A stretch of 64,000 nt of DNA, taken from positions 8,928,001-8,992,000 of the forward strand of contig NC_057790.1 of the NCBI RefSeq assembly GCF_014905175.1, read 5' to 3'. Positions within the stretch are counted from its first letter, which is position 1. Every line of letters starts with the position of its first letter. This document shows positions 22,771 through 34,930 of the stretch, piece by piece. Made by a program: the position numbers and the translations under genes. Origin of the DNA: Aphidius gifuensis. Taxonomy: Eukaryota > Arthropoda > Insecta > Hymenoptera > Braconidae. The notes under the pieces are model-generated. The model saw only the letters and a list, made by a program, of their open reading frames with translations, was not told the origin of the DNA and made no database searches.

Positions 22771-23859
22771 CACTGAGAGTAATTTTAACTAAAAATTACA
22801 AACGTATAAGAAAAAATTACAAAGCGAATAGTAAAAACTGCGTTCCTCCGATTATTTGTAAGAATTATTCGTATATTGATAAATAATTTTTACAATAAAG
22901 TTATGTAAAAAATTTGGCCATTGACTATATACAACACTAAGCCATAAAAATTACATAATTTTATTGTAATTTTTCTTCAAAAAAAATGACTAAATTCACG
23001 ATACTCACAAGTAAATTCTAGCAGACTGAGAATTTACCCACTACCGGTTTTAGAATTTACTATATTTTATTATAAATTTTATTTAAAAGTTGGACATTTT
23101 TTGTGCTAAGTTCGGCAGTTTGTGCTAGATTCACGGAGAACGGCAATCAATTCCCGGCAACATTTTTTCTTTTCTGTTTACACGCTCAAAACTCGAAAAC
23201 TAATTGATAAATAGAAAAAATTAATTCTTGATAAATTGTTCAGAAATAAATAACCAACAATAAACCTTGCTTAACCCCATACCTAGCTTCAACAGATAAG
23301 GCTGTAGAAATGCTTGAAATTACATGACAATTCAATCATTTGTTCAATCAGTCGGCCATCTTTGTATTATTTCGCCCCACAACCAGAATTTTTACAAAGC
23401 GATATAGTAAAAAATATTTAAGTCTATGCTAACTTTTATATGTGTACATGATAAATTTTATTATATATATTAGAATATTTATTAAATTATTCAGTATGTT
23501 TTATTCGAACTTATAATATTTTTTATCGTTTCCACAAAACATGTATGTGCTTTATTTTAATTAACTCATAACTCATTATCTAAGACATTAATCAAAAAAA
23601 GTAATTCTTTATAAATTGTTTAGAATTAAATTCTCAATAATTAACTCCACTCAACCCCATGTCTATCTGCAATAGATAACGATGTACAGAGACTTGAAGT
23701 AACATAACAATTTTTTGACATTGTGTGACATTTTACATAATTTTATTGTAGAATATCATCTCTCGCGGCCAATCCCAGAAATAAAACAAAAATTACAAAG
23801 CGGTATAGTAATTTCTATTCAACATGGGTTTTAATTTTTAGTTAAAATTTCTCTCAGTG
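22771..23859. mobile_element. Non-autonomous TIR element, TA target duplication
   Basis: Terminal inverted repeats of about 29 bp: left CACTGAGAGTAATTTTAACT and right (reverse complement) CACTGAGAGAAATTTTAACT. TA lies directly outside each end (22769-22770 and 23860-23861). No coding sequence inside; repeated ATTACAAAGCG-type words occur. It fits a MITE mobilised by a TA-targeting transposase. Confidence 0.75.
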
Positions 23860-24286
23860 TATGTATTAATAATAAATAAAATAATATTTGAGCACCCTTC
23901 TTTGGTTTTTCAAAAGCTGTTCCACGTATTTTTAGACAACGTCAGCCAACAGATGAAGAGTTCAACAAATTCATGCAATGTGCATTCAAAAGTACCAAAA
24001 ATCGTAGGGCTGAAAAAACTAAAACAGCCGGAGCAGCCTAGATCGACACTAAAAAAAAAAAAAAACATTACAAATCCATTTTATAAAATTTTCATCAAAA
24101 TATACAATATATTTATTCATGTAGATTTTATTCAAAAAATTTATTTATAAAATTATATATTCATCACAAAACTATATATGTTTCTACATTTATTTCCTGT
24201 TCAATCATCATGCTTTGAATTTATTTTGTGTCACCGAGCATATATTGATACAATTAATAGCTAAATCTTTAGTTTCCAAACTGCGA

Positions 24287-24592
24287 ATTAATTGACTGGC
24301 AGAAACTACCAGTAATCTACTGGTAGATAACTGGTAAGACCTACAGGTAAATCTTACCAGTATTTTACCGGTAAATTACTGGTAGGAGATACCGGAAAGA
24401 CTTACCAGTAATCTACCAGTAGGTCCTACCAGTAATCTACTGGTAGGTTACTCATAGGAATTACCGTTAGTTCCTACCAGTTATCTACCAGTAGATTACT
24501 GGTAGGTCTTACTGGTAGATTTCCAATGAAAATTACCGGTAGCTACCAGTAGATTACTGGTATGTGGTTATCTGGGTAGCTTAGGCACTTTG
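24287..24592. repeat. Palindromic-word array, CTACCAGTAGATTACTGGTAG type
   Basis: About 300 bp built almost wholly of ACCAGTA/TACTGGT words in both orientations. It ends on the right with ACCACATACC/GGTATGTGGTTATCTGGGTAG-like sequence, similar in form to the ends of the arrays at 49.6 and 50.2 kb. No ORF. Confidence 0.8.
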
Positions 24593-24867
24593 CATCGACG
24601 AATTTTAATTGCTATAAATTACTTAGAATATTTTTTACAAATCGACAGCACCAATTGTAAGTTATTGTTTATTCAATATTTTATTGATTCATTTTTATTA
24701 AACTACTTTCAACTGTAATTGTGTAACATTTGGTTACATAATTTATTATTTTAAATTCATTAAATTCATTGTAAATTTAGCTTGTGTTGAATTACGACCG
24801 CATGGTCTGAAATTTTCTTGCTCACGTAAATTAAATTCAAGTGCACGCTTTGTGTTAATCTAAATAA

Positions 24868-25645
24868 TCAAATAAATATTGAATAATATAATTTATAATT
24901 TGTTGCATTAAATAATCAAATCATTTATTAAAAATCATTAAATATTTACTTATAAAAATTCACGACCTCGTGGTCATTCACTTTGTCCTGAATACGACTT
25001 GTAAAATATAGTGAAAAGTTTCTTACAATTGCTTTATTTAAATACAAGTAAAAATAATAGTTTTATTGTAATTTTATTATAAAATCAGTGCTACGTTAGT
25101 GTATGTAATTTGACACAATCTAATCACCGATCTACAAAAGTTCAAGGTCAAGGTACACGCCGCCATCAGATTTGTAAAATTAGAAATATCAACAGCCAAC
25201 GTAAGTACATTTTTTTTATAAAATTTGGTTTAGTATTTGCTTCGTGAAATTGTAACAATTGTGTAGTTGAATTTTTGTAAAAACCACGCGTCATCGTTGC
25301 GTTGATGTAGAGTTAGTGATTCATCCCTAATAGTAATAATAATTTCGGGCCTCGCATTTTTGAAAAAAACCAGAAACTTAGAAAAAATAACGAAGTTTCC
25401 CTGCCGGGAATCGAACCCGGGTCTTTTGCTTTTCGGGCAAAAGCCTTGACCACTAGACTACAGGGCTTCTTACTTTTTCTAAGTTTCATCAAATTAACTC
25501 CGACGTCCTTCTATGCGTCAATTCATTTTTTGAAAAAAAAAAAACTATTTGACGAGTCGTTTGCATTTGATAATTCTTAATCTCTGACTCCGTAACGACC
25601 GCATGGTTTTAATTTCTCTCTCTTTTCAACGCGCCGCGCGAGTAA
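24868..25645 (+). repeat. Dispersed repeat, copy 1 (inverted partner at 35.3-36.0 kb)
   Basis: Shares with the reverse complement of 35255-36003: AATCAAATAAATATTGAATA, ACGACCTCGTGGTC, ATCAGTGCTACG, GGTACACGCCG, GACTCCGT.ACGACCGCATGG and GCGCGAGTAA in the same order. The tRNA-like cassette at 25.37-25.55 kb is absent from the partner. Confidence 0.75.
25398..25466 (-). ncRNA. tRNA-like core (pol III boxes) in a TIR cassette
   Basis: Minus strand starts GCCCTGTAGTCTAGTGGTCA (A-box-like), has a TTTGC/GCAAA anticodon-type stem and a CCGGGTTCGATTCCCGG T-arm with perfect B box, and ends CAGGGA. The acceptor stem pairs poorly and the position before the putative anticodon is C rather than T, so it looks like a tRNA-derived element rather than a working tRNA. 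Flanked by AACTTAGAAAAAATAA and TTTTTCTAAGTTTC inverted repeats. A second copy is at 49363-49431. Confidence 0.55.
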
Positions 25646-28600
25646 CTATAAGTGTGTCATATAATTAAGTATTGTTGTACCGCATCTTTATGTAAAAATA
25701 ACTTATTTGATTAAAAATAGATTGTGCTCCGAATTTTTATCTAATTACAAGTGTTGTGTAAAATTATTTTGATTGTATAATTGTGACATATTTTTCGCGT
25801 GTTTTTCAGGTCTTCTTTTATTTCTCCCTACACTACGCTTTCTCCCTAGCCAAAGTTGCAAAAAAACACGACACAGACTGCAGTTTTCAAGAAAATAAAG
25901 TATATTTAATTACAATGAATAAGAAGAAAAAAATCAAAATAAATATTTAGAAAAAAATTTGCAATCGAAAAAAGGATTTGAAATCAATGAAAAAAATATT
26001 GTCATCAAAGTTTTCTTTTTCTTTATAAGTAGAAAAATAGTATATTGAAAAAAAGCTGAGAATTGAATAATTACTGTCTTTCTGTGATGCAACAAAAAAA
26101 TTAGCATTGTTTGTAAAATAAAGAAAAAAAAATGTTACTATTATATTTATATCATAGGGTATGAAGAAAAAAACATGTTCTAAAGTCAAAAATAAAATAT
26201 ATAAAATAAAATATAAATAATGGCACAGAATAATTTTTTTATTATTATAAATCCTTGTGACAAAATCATTTTGATTCAAAAACTTATATTATTGACGTTG
26301 ACGATCTTCACAATTTATTGAAGATCCTTAACGTTATAATCACGTATTTCTTTTATGTACGTCATTGGAGATCATTAGAGATCTCTATGAAAAAATTTAT
26401 TATATAATAGAATTAAAATATTTTAAAAATGCAAGGAAGAATAAACCTACGGAAATTTCGACAAGAAATAAATGTTGACAAGGAATAAGTCAAATAAGAT
26501 TTGTAAAAAAAATTGTTTAAACTTTCAAAAATTTTTAACTTTATATAATTTTCCACTGGTCATTTTATTTTCAATATTTTTTTTTTTACCATAAATATTC
26601 GTTGCACAGTATTTCTGGAATATCCATCAAATGAAAGACCTTTGAAGGAGTAAAATATATTTTCTTGTGGATTTCTATGGACGCATTTGTTAATAAACAA
26701 TAAAAATTTTATGTGTCGCGCAGTTTGTCAAGCGTTGTTAAAGTCAGTGCTGATCAGCAATATCGAGTAGCATATAATTTTTTTTCCTTTTATTTTTAAT
26801 AATTATATTTTACTTTTAGCATCAGTGACATTTTTTATTTAAATATTATTTACTTTTTCAATATTATTTTTCATTTTAACTTTTAATTTTCTGAGCCACG
26901 GTTGCATTTAAATCAGCAACTCGATATTTAACATCCGTTGAGTTTAACAATTATTAAGAATAATATCTCAGCAATAATTAATTGCTGACTACCATGAGAA
27001 CCATCAATTTTGATTGGTCGAAGATGTTTCCACCTAGGATCATCCCTTTTTTATATAAAACTAAAATCAAAAAAAATAAATAAAAATTATCATAGTGCTC
27101 AAATAATACTTACTGATTGTCCATTTAATTCGCACTTTGTTGAATATTGCTCGCCTTAAATTGAATAAACTAAATTAATAATATTAAAAATTATAATTGC
27201 AGAAAGAAAATATTTATTCACTCCTTTAATCATATTAATTATCTTCCAATTAATCATATAATTTAATAGATAAATACGAATTTACATTTAATAAAAATCA
27301 TTCAAATACTCGAAAATTTTGACACGTTGATATGATGTTTTTTTACTTATGTATTGAATTTCATAAATTTATAAACGAAAGCACAGTTTTTATATCAAGT
27401 TAATGATGATATCAACTAAGTTTATTCAGATTATTCAAACAAAAAAGTCAACTTATTTAATTAACATTTAACTCGTAATTAATTACATCAACAAATTATG
27501 TTGATATGTCAAGGTATTGATATTTACACAACAATTATCAAACAAAGAAAAATTGAACAAAGTAATAACAGTACGAATAGATTGAAGTTTAAGAATTGAA
27601 TCAGAAAAAAAAAAAATTATTATAATGAAATTATTATCATAAACACATAGTTGTTGTAAATTTTCGACAAAATGGAATAGACTTACAAATGATATTTTGT
27701 TGTTGTTGTTGTTGTTGTGCTGCTTGTGCTTGTTGTTGTGCAACGAAAATTTATTCATAATTCAATGCGTCAATTGATTTAATTAATGTTTGCACAATCT
27801 CACTAATTTATCAATCCTTATATAAAAAGGACAGTTATCATCGATCTTCCTAAGATTTGATTGGTTATTTGGTTTTCTTTGTCATTTTCATGTCATTTGT
27901 CATTCTGTCTTTGTCGGTTGTTAATGAAATAAATAAACAAATTTTCTTTCTCAGTCACTCACATTTTTTTTTTTTTCCCGTCGTTAAGGTAATCAATAAA
28001 TTTATTTGTTTATATATTTTGAAATCAAGATTTGACAGATCGCTTGAACGAAAAATAGTCTTTAAATTATAATAACTGTTTTTATTGATAATAAATGAAC
28101 TGATTTATATATAACTTTATTAATATGATGATGGAAAAACCAATAGGCTTATGTACAAGAAAATAAAAGTATGTATCTATATAATATCCATATACATTCT
28201 ATTTAGAAACAAAAAAAAAAAAAAACGGAATCATTTTATTCACAATTTTATTGACAATTGAAAATGTAATCATTCTATTTTGACAAAAAAGTAGAATATA
28301 TATATACATATATACATGTCTCTTTAAGTAAAAAAACTGATTATTTCAGTATAACTATTGATAAATATATGACTGTTATAATTTATTGATGGAACTGGTC
28401 ATGTTGATATGATTAATGGTATATGTGTTTATTTTTATAATTTCTTCTTTCACATCTTATAAATAATTCTTGAAAATGAGTAATGTCACACTTTGTTTAG
28501 AAGTTGTGGTGAATTATGTAATGTATGAAACAAATAAAATGAGGATTCGAAACTTTAAAAGTAATAATATGTTGGTGTTGTCTTGATATTAGTCATGATC

Positions 28601-28660
28601 TCACTAAAATTTCATTGGAAAATATTTATTAGTCTCACAAGATTTTCATGTATCTAAGCT
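25646..28660. other. AT-rich non-coding stretch
   Basis: Long A/T runs, a GTT/TGC microsatellite at about 27690-27740 and a promoter-like TATAAAAAGG at 27821-27830 with no supported gene behind it. Minus-strand frames at 25947-26279 and 27483-27758 are Phe/Ile/Asn-rich translations of simple sequence. Confidence 0.5.
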
Positions 28661-28663
28661 AGG

Positions 28664-29037
28664 CGATTTTTTTGAAGAAGTTTTTTGATCAGGCTGGCCT
28701 TAATAAAGAAAAGTTAAGGTTTTCTTCATCAATTCTTGATCAGGCTGGCCTTATTAAGGATAAGTTAAGGTTTTCTCGATCAATTCTTGATCAGGCTGGC
28801 CTTATTAAGGATAAGTTAAGGTTTCCTTGATCAATTTTTGATCAGGTTGGCCTTAATAAGGATGAGTTAAGAGTTCCTTGATCCAATCTTGATCGATTTA
28901 TCCTTAATCAAGCATCTTGATCAAATGGTGATCAAATTTTGATCAGGCTTCCAGTGTTAAGGGAACATTGATCAAGTCTCAATCAAGACTTGAAGTCAAA
29001 TCAGGCTAGCCTGACCAGATTTCCACTCGGGATCATA
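28664..29037. repeat. Tandem repeat, unit about 58 bp, TGATCAGGCTGGCC type
   Basis: Four units containing TTGATCAGGCTGGCCTTA and AAGGATAAGTTAAGG, then shorter TTGATCA words, ending with ATTTCCACTCGGG at 29024-29036. That terminal word reappears inverted at the start of the array at 50.2 kb. Confidence 0.8.
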
Positions 29038-30109
29038 TTTATAAAGAAGAATGTTTTTTTTTAAAATACTTAAGAACATAATAATTCGCTCTGTGTGAAT
29101 GAATGATTAATTAATCAAAAATATACATACCCCTGAAAACGGAATAGTAAAATGGAAAATGTTTGAAGTAAGCACAAAAATGTTATAAAGAAATCGTTTT
29201 TTTTTCGACAAAGGTTGCCGGAAATTTCATTGTTTTATAAATTATATGTTATTCGTGAAAATATAATGTCGAAATTTTTTTGAAAATTAATAATCAACAT
29301 TAATGAAAAATAATTGAAAAAGAAGATTTTAAAATAGGCACATGATTTTTCAGATCTTTAGTTTATGATTTGACAAATGGCTCAAGAAAAACGAAATATT
29401 AGCCACTTTTTGAATTTATTTTATCTACAAGTCGTGGTAAATATAAAATTGCATAAAATAAAGAGTTATAATCATTTCATGAAATTGTTTGGAGATTTTT
29501 ATTGAGGGTGAGTTTGAAGTCTCAGATTCATAGTTTCACAAAAATTCTATTCAGAAATATATGTTTTATGTACATGACTTGAAGCAGGAAACGTCGTATT
29601 TCGTGTACAAGTTATAGCAAATATAAAAAAGAGTCAAAATTGATTTTAAAATTTTTTAGGATAGAAGTACTGCACGGACAAAAATGAAAAGTAAAATTTA
29701 TCATAAAAAAACTGTATAAATAATATTTTACGGAGGAAAAGAAGAATCTAAGGACAAAATCAAGTGAAAATTCTACCTATTAATAAAATGAAAAAACGGA
29801 GACGTGTTTTTATATTTTTTTAATATGAATTTCACAATTTAAAAAAATAAAACACAAGCTTAACCATATTAATTTATAAAATTTACATTTTTTTTTCCTG
29901 TAGTTTTTTTCATGAGGTGTTTTTTGAATATAGGAATCATGATTTCGGGAAAACTCTATTTAGAAATATTTTATTATGAACATGAGTAATTTTGAAATGA
30001 ATGTTTAATTAATTAATTGGGAATTGCATCACAGAAATAAAAGAATCGAAAATAAAGTGATCGAGACTTTGATGAATAAAGTATTATGGGTAAATTATGA
30101 GAAGGGTTA
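29038..30109. other. AT-rich non-coding stretch
   Basis: No coding pattern or repeat structure that I can support; scattered A and T runs. Confidence 0.4.
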
Positions 30110-30245
30110 ACTCACAAAGTTACCGACCGATTTCCTTCATATTCAACTTATTATCATTGTAAAATTACACAGATACATAATTAGTGTTAAATGCATTAAA
30201 ATATCGATCCTGAAAAAAAAATTATATCGTCGTTTATTTTTATTT
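30110..30245 (+). repeat. Left TIR of the 1.5-kb transposon
   Basis: Reverse complement matches 31484-31619 from ACTCACAAAG through the CCTGAAAAAAAA and CGTCGTTTATTTT words. Confidence 0.85.
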
Positions 30246-30499
30246 TACGCTTATGTTTCTGTTTATTAAATTTATCAAAAGAAAAAAAACATATTTACAA
30301 AAAAGTTTTACAAATTTTAGAGTCAGCTTTTGATCTGTATGGCAAACAAAAAATATCGAATTAAAATGAATAATTTGTTGGTTTATAATTACAAAAATGT
30401 GAATTTAAAGCGAATCTTAGTTTAAAATTATTACGATCTCTTCAATTTTTATTGAGAGAAAATTTACTATTATTATGAAAGTTAATGATCAGTGTAGCT

Positions 30500-31538
30500 C
30501 CTATAAAGTTTGTTTTCTTGGATCATTATATTTTCTACGATACTCTTCGATAAGTTGTAGTGAGAATTGCTTCTGGTCCTCGTTTTTTGTTAAGATAGTA
30601 CTCTTCTATCAATCGAATAGCTCTTTCTGCTGTATCATTGACCACTTTTAATTTTGTTACTATTCCATGACCTTTTCTGAAGTTCTTATTTTGAATCTAT
30701 AGTGATGGATCAATATTCATAAATTCTGAATCAATCTCAAAACGAGTGAAAAAGTTTTTCGTCTGTGATGTCACAAAATAATTAATTTCGTGTTTACAAA
30801 AATTATCAACACCCGTTAGCTTAAAAGAAATGCGCTTCGGGCAAACAGTTTCAATTTCTTCAGCTTCTTTTAACTTAACTATCATTCGACGTTTCATTTC
30901 TAGAGACAATGCATCATCAAATAAAGAAAATGCAACTGTCTCAGGATAAAGGTACCGTAAATGGTTTATGAATTTTTTTACGGTCACATTGGATATTTCA
31001 GGATCGATATATTTATAGTTTTTAAGTTTTTTGAGAAACTGAAGATCGTGATTAGGAGACTTTGCAGCAATAAGCGAACTAAACCAAGCCTCAACGTAGG
31101 TTGTAACCAAAAAAATGCATATATCCTGAACGCCTTTTTTTCACCCTTTGACCAACTGAAATTATCACGAAATAAAAACATTTTGAGACAATAGAGTATT
31201 ATAATAGCTTTATTCAAACGATTTATTAACATTTACTCACGTAATAAACTTTTATCTCTTTCACTCTTATCGAGTCTTTGTTTTTCCAGAAGAATTTTTT
31301 GCATCTCTTGCTCTTCCAACAAATCATACATCCCTTCAATATCACAAATATAACCAACTCGTCCTTTTTTCCTCTGATTTGTTAAGAACGCAATTCTTAC
31401 ATACCAATAAAGGCGAACTTCTATAAGACTGACAGTTTGTTGAATATTCTGAGCGTACACAAAAAAATTAACGATATTGTGTATGATGAAAATAAACGAC
31501 GATATAATTTTTTTTTCAGGATCGATGTTTTTATGCAA
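30500..31538 (-). pseudogene. Putative transposase-like gene of the TIR element
   Basis: Three reading blocks run leftward: 31538-31233 (starts inside the right TIR, contains YVRIAFLTNQRKKG and a Glu/Lys-rich end), 31130-30697 (contains AWFSSLIAAKSPNHD and LSLEMKRRMIVKLKE) and a continuation after one stop at 30697 with KVVNDTAERAIRLIEEY. A GTGAGT donor at about 31239 and CAG acceptors near 31156 or 31134 could remove the gap between the first two blocks. The VVNDxAER signature is one I have seen in unannotated arthropod and cnidarian proteins; I cannot name the superfamily and see no DDE triad. At most about 340 residues are present, so it may be internally deleted. Confidence 0.5.
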
Positions 31539-31619
31539 TTAACGCTAATTATGTATCTGTGTAATTTTTCAATGATAATAAGCTAAATATGAAGGAAATC
31601 GGTCGGTAACTTTGTGAGT
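31484..31619 (-). repeat. Right TIR of the 1.5-kb transposon
   Basis: Inverted copy of 30110-30245; ends GTGAGT followed by TA. Confidence 0.85.
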
Positions 31620-31919
31620 TATTGTCAAAACAAATTTGAAAAAAAAGAGGAAAAAAATCCCAAAATCGAGAATAGAAAAAGCTTTTGCGGCACGGGTTAA
31701 TGTTGAGTAAAAATTTTGAAAATTTGAGGGAATTTTTTTTATATATATTTCTAACTAAATGAGGGGGTGAGAGTGATAAAATTCCACCAAAGCCTTTTTA
31801 AGGACCACCCTAAATGTATAAGCATAGGGAAAAATTTTTAGGTTAAACACGTTATCTCGATATTAAGTCGATTTTACCGGTTAATTTCTACTTTAAGGTG
31901 CACAGTAGTCTGCCCCGAT

Positions 31920-32280
31920 AACCGCGCATAAGAAACAAAAAAAAGTTCTCAAAATAATTTTAAAAAAAGTTCTAAAAAAATTTCTGAAAATATTTGTAGA
32001 AAAAGTTATAGAAAAAACTGTAAAAAAATTCTAAAAAAAGTTTTAACAAAAATTCTTTAAAAAATTCTGAAAAAAGTTCTCAAAATATTTCGTGAGTGTT
32101 TTCAATCAAACATTATCATACCAGTACTTTGACCAGGACATTTTCCCCTACTTTGTTCAAGACATTTTCTGGTACTTTGTCAAGGTCAGATACCGGTACG
32201 TTGATTAGGACATTTTTCGGTACTCTGTCAAGGTCATTCACCGGTACTTTGGCCAGGACATTTATCGCTCGTTGATAATT
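31920..32280. repeat. A-rich repeat and about 27-30-bp minisatellite
   Basis: 31920-32100 is a run of TTCTAAAAAAAG-like words. 32115-32275 repeats CCGGTACTTTG..CAGGACATTTT, which on the minus strand reads a DLDKVPENVL-type peptide repeat only because unit lengths are near multiples of three. Confidence 0.6.
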
Positions 32281-32889
32281 TAAAAATAAAAAAACACAAA
32301 AATAACCAAGACCACCCACTCCACCCCCTCAAGAGTTTATCCTAAAATTCTTTGAATATTTTTTTCTCATTCAGAAGGGTAAGTCAAACTCAATTCCATG
32401 AATAAAAAATTTTTAACAAAAAAACCCGTGAAAACCATCCCCTACGACCCATAATATTGATTTAATTTTTTCCGCATTTTTTCCATAATCAGGATATTTT
32501 TTCCTTCAAATGCACTGCCGCATATCCTATGATTATCAAACACGATATATGTTATAAAAACTCATAATAAATAAAATATTACAGCGCCCTCTCATGCCTG
32601 AAATCTTTCTACTTTACTCATAAGTAGTGTCATAACTAGTGTGAGTGCTGCCGGCTTATATTTACAGACACTAATACTACTCCAGCAATAAACATTGGGA
32701 AAGGGGGGAGTTCTAGAACCGTAGATTTTTTCGAAAAGAAGGATGGAAGAAGAAATAGAAAGTTGAGCCCGGAGAGATAGAGGGAAGGATGGAGCTGGAC
32801 GATCCGAACCGAATTACAATATTCGAACTTACCCCAGATTTTCAATGGAATTCAGCCGGCTTAACAATCGTTTTAACTTTTTGAATTCG

Positions 32890-33825
32890 AGAAGCCGTCA
32901 ATTGACTTTACCAAGACCAAGAACTCCACTGTCTACCTATTCAGCAATTTCAGAATCATTTTGACCTCTTTAGACTTGGAAGACGTCGATTGACTTGACC
33001 AACACCAGCAATTTAAAAATCGTTAGAAATTTTATTTGACCTGGCAAATCGACTCGACCATGAACAAAAACCTCCGCTGTCTATTTATTCTGCAATTCGA
33101 AAATCGTTGAAACCTTTTTTGAGCAGTTCAGACATAAATTAAGTTGACCAGGACCACCAAGGACCTTCGCTGCAATTCATTCGGCAATTTAAAAATCGTT
33201 TAAACTTTATTGACCTGTCTAGACCAGAATTTACTTGACAAGAATCAAGAACCCCGGCTGTCTATCTATTCAGTCATCTAAAAGTCGTTATGACCTCTTA
33301 GGACTCAAAAAGGACTTAAAAATACGTTAATTGACATACCAAGAACGAGAACCTCCGCCGTCTATACATACAGCAATTAAAAAATTGTTTTGACCTCTTC
33401 GGACTTGAGAAGACGTCAATTGACTTTACCAAGACCAAGAATTTCTGCTGTCCATCTACTTGGAAATTAAAAAATCATCAAAAATCTTTTATGCCCTGCC
33501 TAGGCTTGAATTGACTTGACTAGGACCAAAAACCTCCGTCCTCCTTCTATTCGGCAATATAAAAATCGTTTTGATAACTTTGGACTTGAGAAGACGTTAA
33601 TTGACTTCACCAAGACTAAGAACCTCCGCCGTCCATCTAATCGGCAATTTAAATTGTTTTGACTTCTTTGGACTCATGAAGACGGCAATTGATTTCATCG
33701 AGACCATGAACTTCCTCGGTCTATCAATTGAAAATTTAGAAATCGTTCAACCATTTTTTGACCTCCTTGGGCTTGAATTGACTTGACTAGAACCAAGAAC
33801 CTCCGCCATACATCTACCCCGGAAA
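32890..33825. repeat. Satellite, unit about 88 bp, about 11 copies
   Basis: The word CAATTGACTT(G/T)ACC recurs at about 32896, 32987, 33049, 33138, 33232, 33329, 33415, 33510, 33597, 33685 and 33774, each followed by AAGAACCTCCGCCGTC, TCGGCAAT and AAAATCGTT. Copies are clearly diverged. Confidence 0.85.
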
Positions 33826-33889
33826 AAATAAAAAGATCTTTTTATATATAAGATTATATCTAAGATCTTTGAATATATGATTATACTTC

Positions 33890-34490
33890 GTTTTAGTTTT
33901 TCGATAGTGCCATTTTTCTACAGGGTCCAATTTCAAATATTGACGGATCGAATCCGGCAATGATTCAATCGACGACGCTTCATCTGTAGACTCTACGATA
34001 TTTTTTTGAAATTTTTTGGTCGTTTATTTTTTTTTTTATTAAACAAAATATAGTGTCAGAATTTGTTTTTGCAAGATATTTTTTGAACCACCAAACCGAA
34101 TTAGTTGATGTTAAATGAAATTTTTTTTTTTTTCTCCCAAAAGCAATTATCATATTTATTTTCAATTTTTGGGCCTTATTAGATTTAATATTCCCATTTT
34201 TCGACAGGGCCCAATATCAAATATTGACAGATCGATTCCGGCAATGTTTCAATCGACGACGCTTCATCTGTAGACTTTACGATATTTTTTTGAAATTTTT
34301 CGGTCATTTATTTTTTTTTTTTATTAAACAACAGAAATAAACAACATTAGAAAATAAAACAAAACAAAAAAAATCGTCATTTATTTTACAATAAAATGAA
34401 AAAACAAATCAAACAACAAGAAAAAAAATAAAAAATTCTACGGAACACTTAGGGTGCACCTTGGAGGACTTGACTATATTTTTTTTTTCT
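33890..34490 (+). repeat. Dispersed repeat, copy A (inverted partner at 60.6-61.2 kb)
   Basis: Contains two internal units of about 300 bp with CGACGACGCTTCATCTGTAG, and ends CTTGGAGGACTTGACTATA. The reverse complement of 60622-61200 follows it nearly base for base. A further inverted, diverged unit lies at 34690-34930. Confidence 0.85.
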
Positions 34491-34689
34491 AAACTCATTA
34501 TTTTTAAAAAATATCCAAATTATAAAAAATTAATTATTAAGGCCCGAAAATAAAAAAAAAATATCGTTTGAAATTTCTATTTTTTACGCTTCAAATTTTT
34601 TTAAAACATTAAAAAAAAAACCACGAAAAAACTCTATTCAAGCTATTAAGGACCAGAAATATGATGATTGGAAAAAAAAGAAAAACTTT

Positions 34690-34930
34690 TTCTTTTTTTA
34701 ACATTGACGAATCCGGTTTGGTGGTTCAAAAAATATCCTGAAATAACAAATTTTGACACTACATATCGTTAAATAAAAAAGAAAATGGAAGACAGAAAAA
34801 TTCGAAAAAAATATCATAAAGTCTACAGATGAAGCGTCATTGATTGAGACATTGCTAGAATTGATCGATCAATATTTACAATTGAGCCCTGTGAGAAAAT
34901 AGTAATATTGAATCGTATAAGGCCTGAAAT
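34690..34930 (-). repeat. Diverged unit of the 33.9-kb repeat, opposite orientation
   Basis: Carries AAAGTCTACAGATGAAGCGT and the GGTTTGGTGGTTCAAAAAAT word as in 60.9-61.1 kb. Confidence 0.7.

Larger units (their letters stand above)
30110..31619. mobile_element. TIR DNA transposon with TA target duplication, unassigned superfamily
   Basis: Terminal inverted repeats of about 136 bp (30110-30245 and 31484-31619) start ACTCACAAAGTTACCGACCG; TA lies outside both ends (30108-30109 and 31620-31621). The single gene fills the interior on the minus strand. The arms are nearly identical apart from a few substitutions, so this insertion is fairly recent, yet the ORF has stops. Confidence 0.85.

Noticed and set aside
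25398..25466. Functional tRNA gene
   Set aside because: Acceptor stem mispaired, the base before the putative anticodon is wrong, and it lies in a repeated cassette.
27821..27830. Core promoter (TATAAAAAGG)
   Set aside because: A good TATA word but no supported gene on either side; AT-rich background makes chance occurrence likely.
28664..29037. CRISPR-like array
   Set aside because: Units are contiguous tandem copies without unique spacers, in a eukaryotic context.
32116..32319. Repeat-peptide protein (DLDKVPENVL)
   Set aside because: Produced by a minisatellite with unit lengths near multiples of three; no start context or flanking exons.
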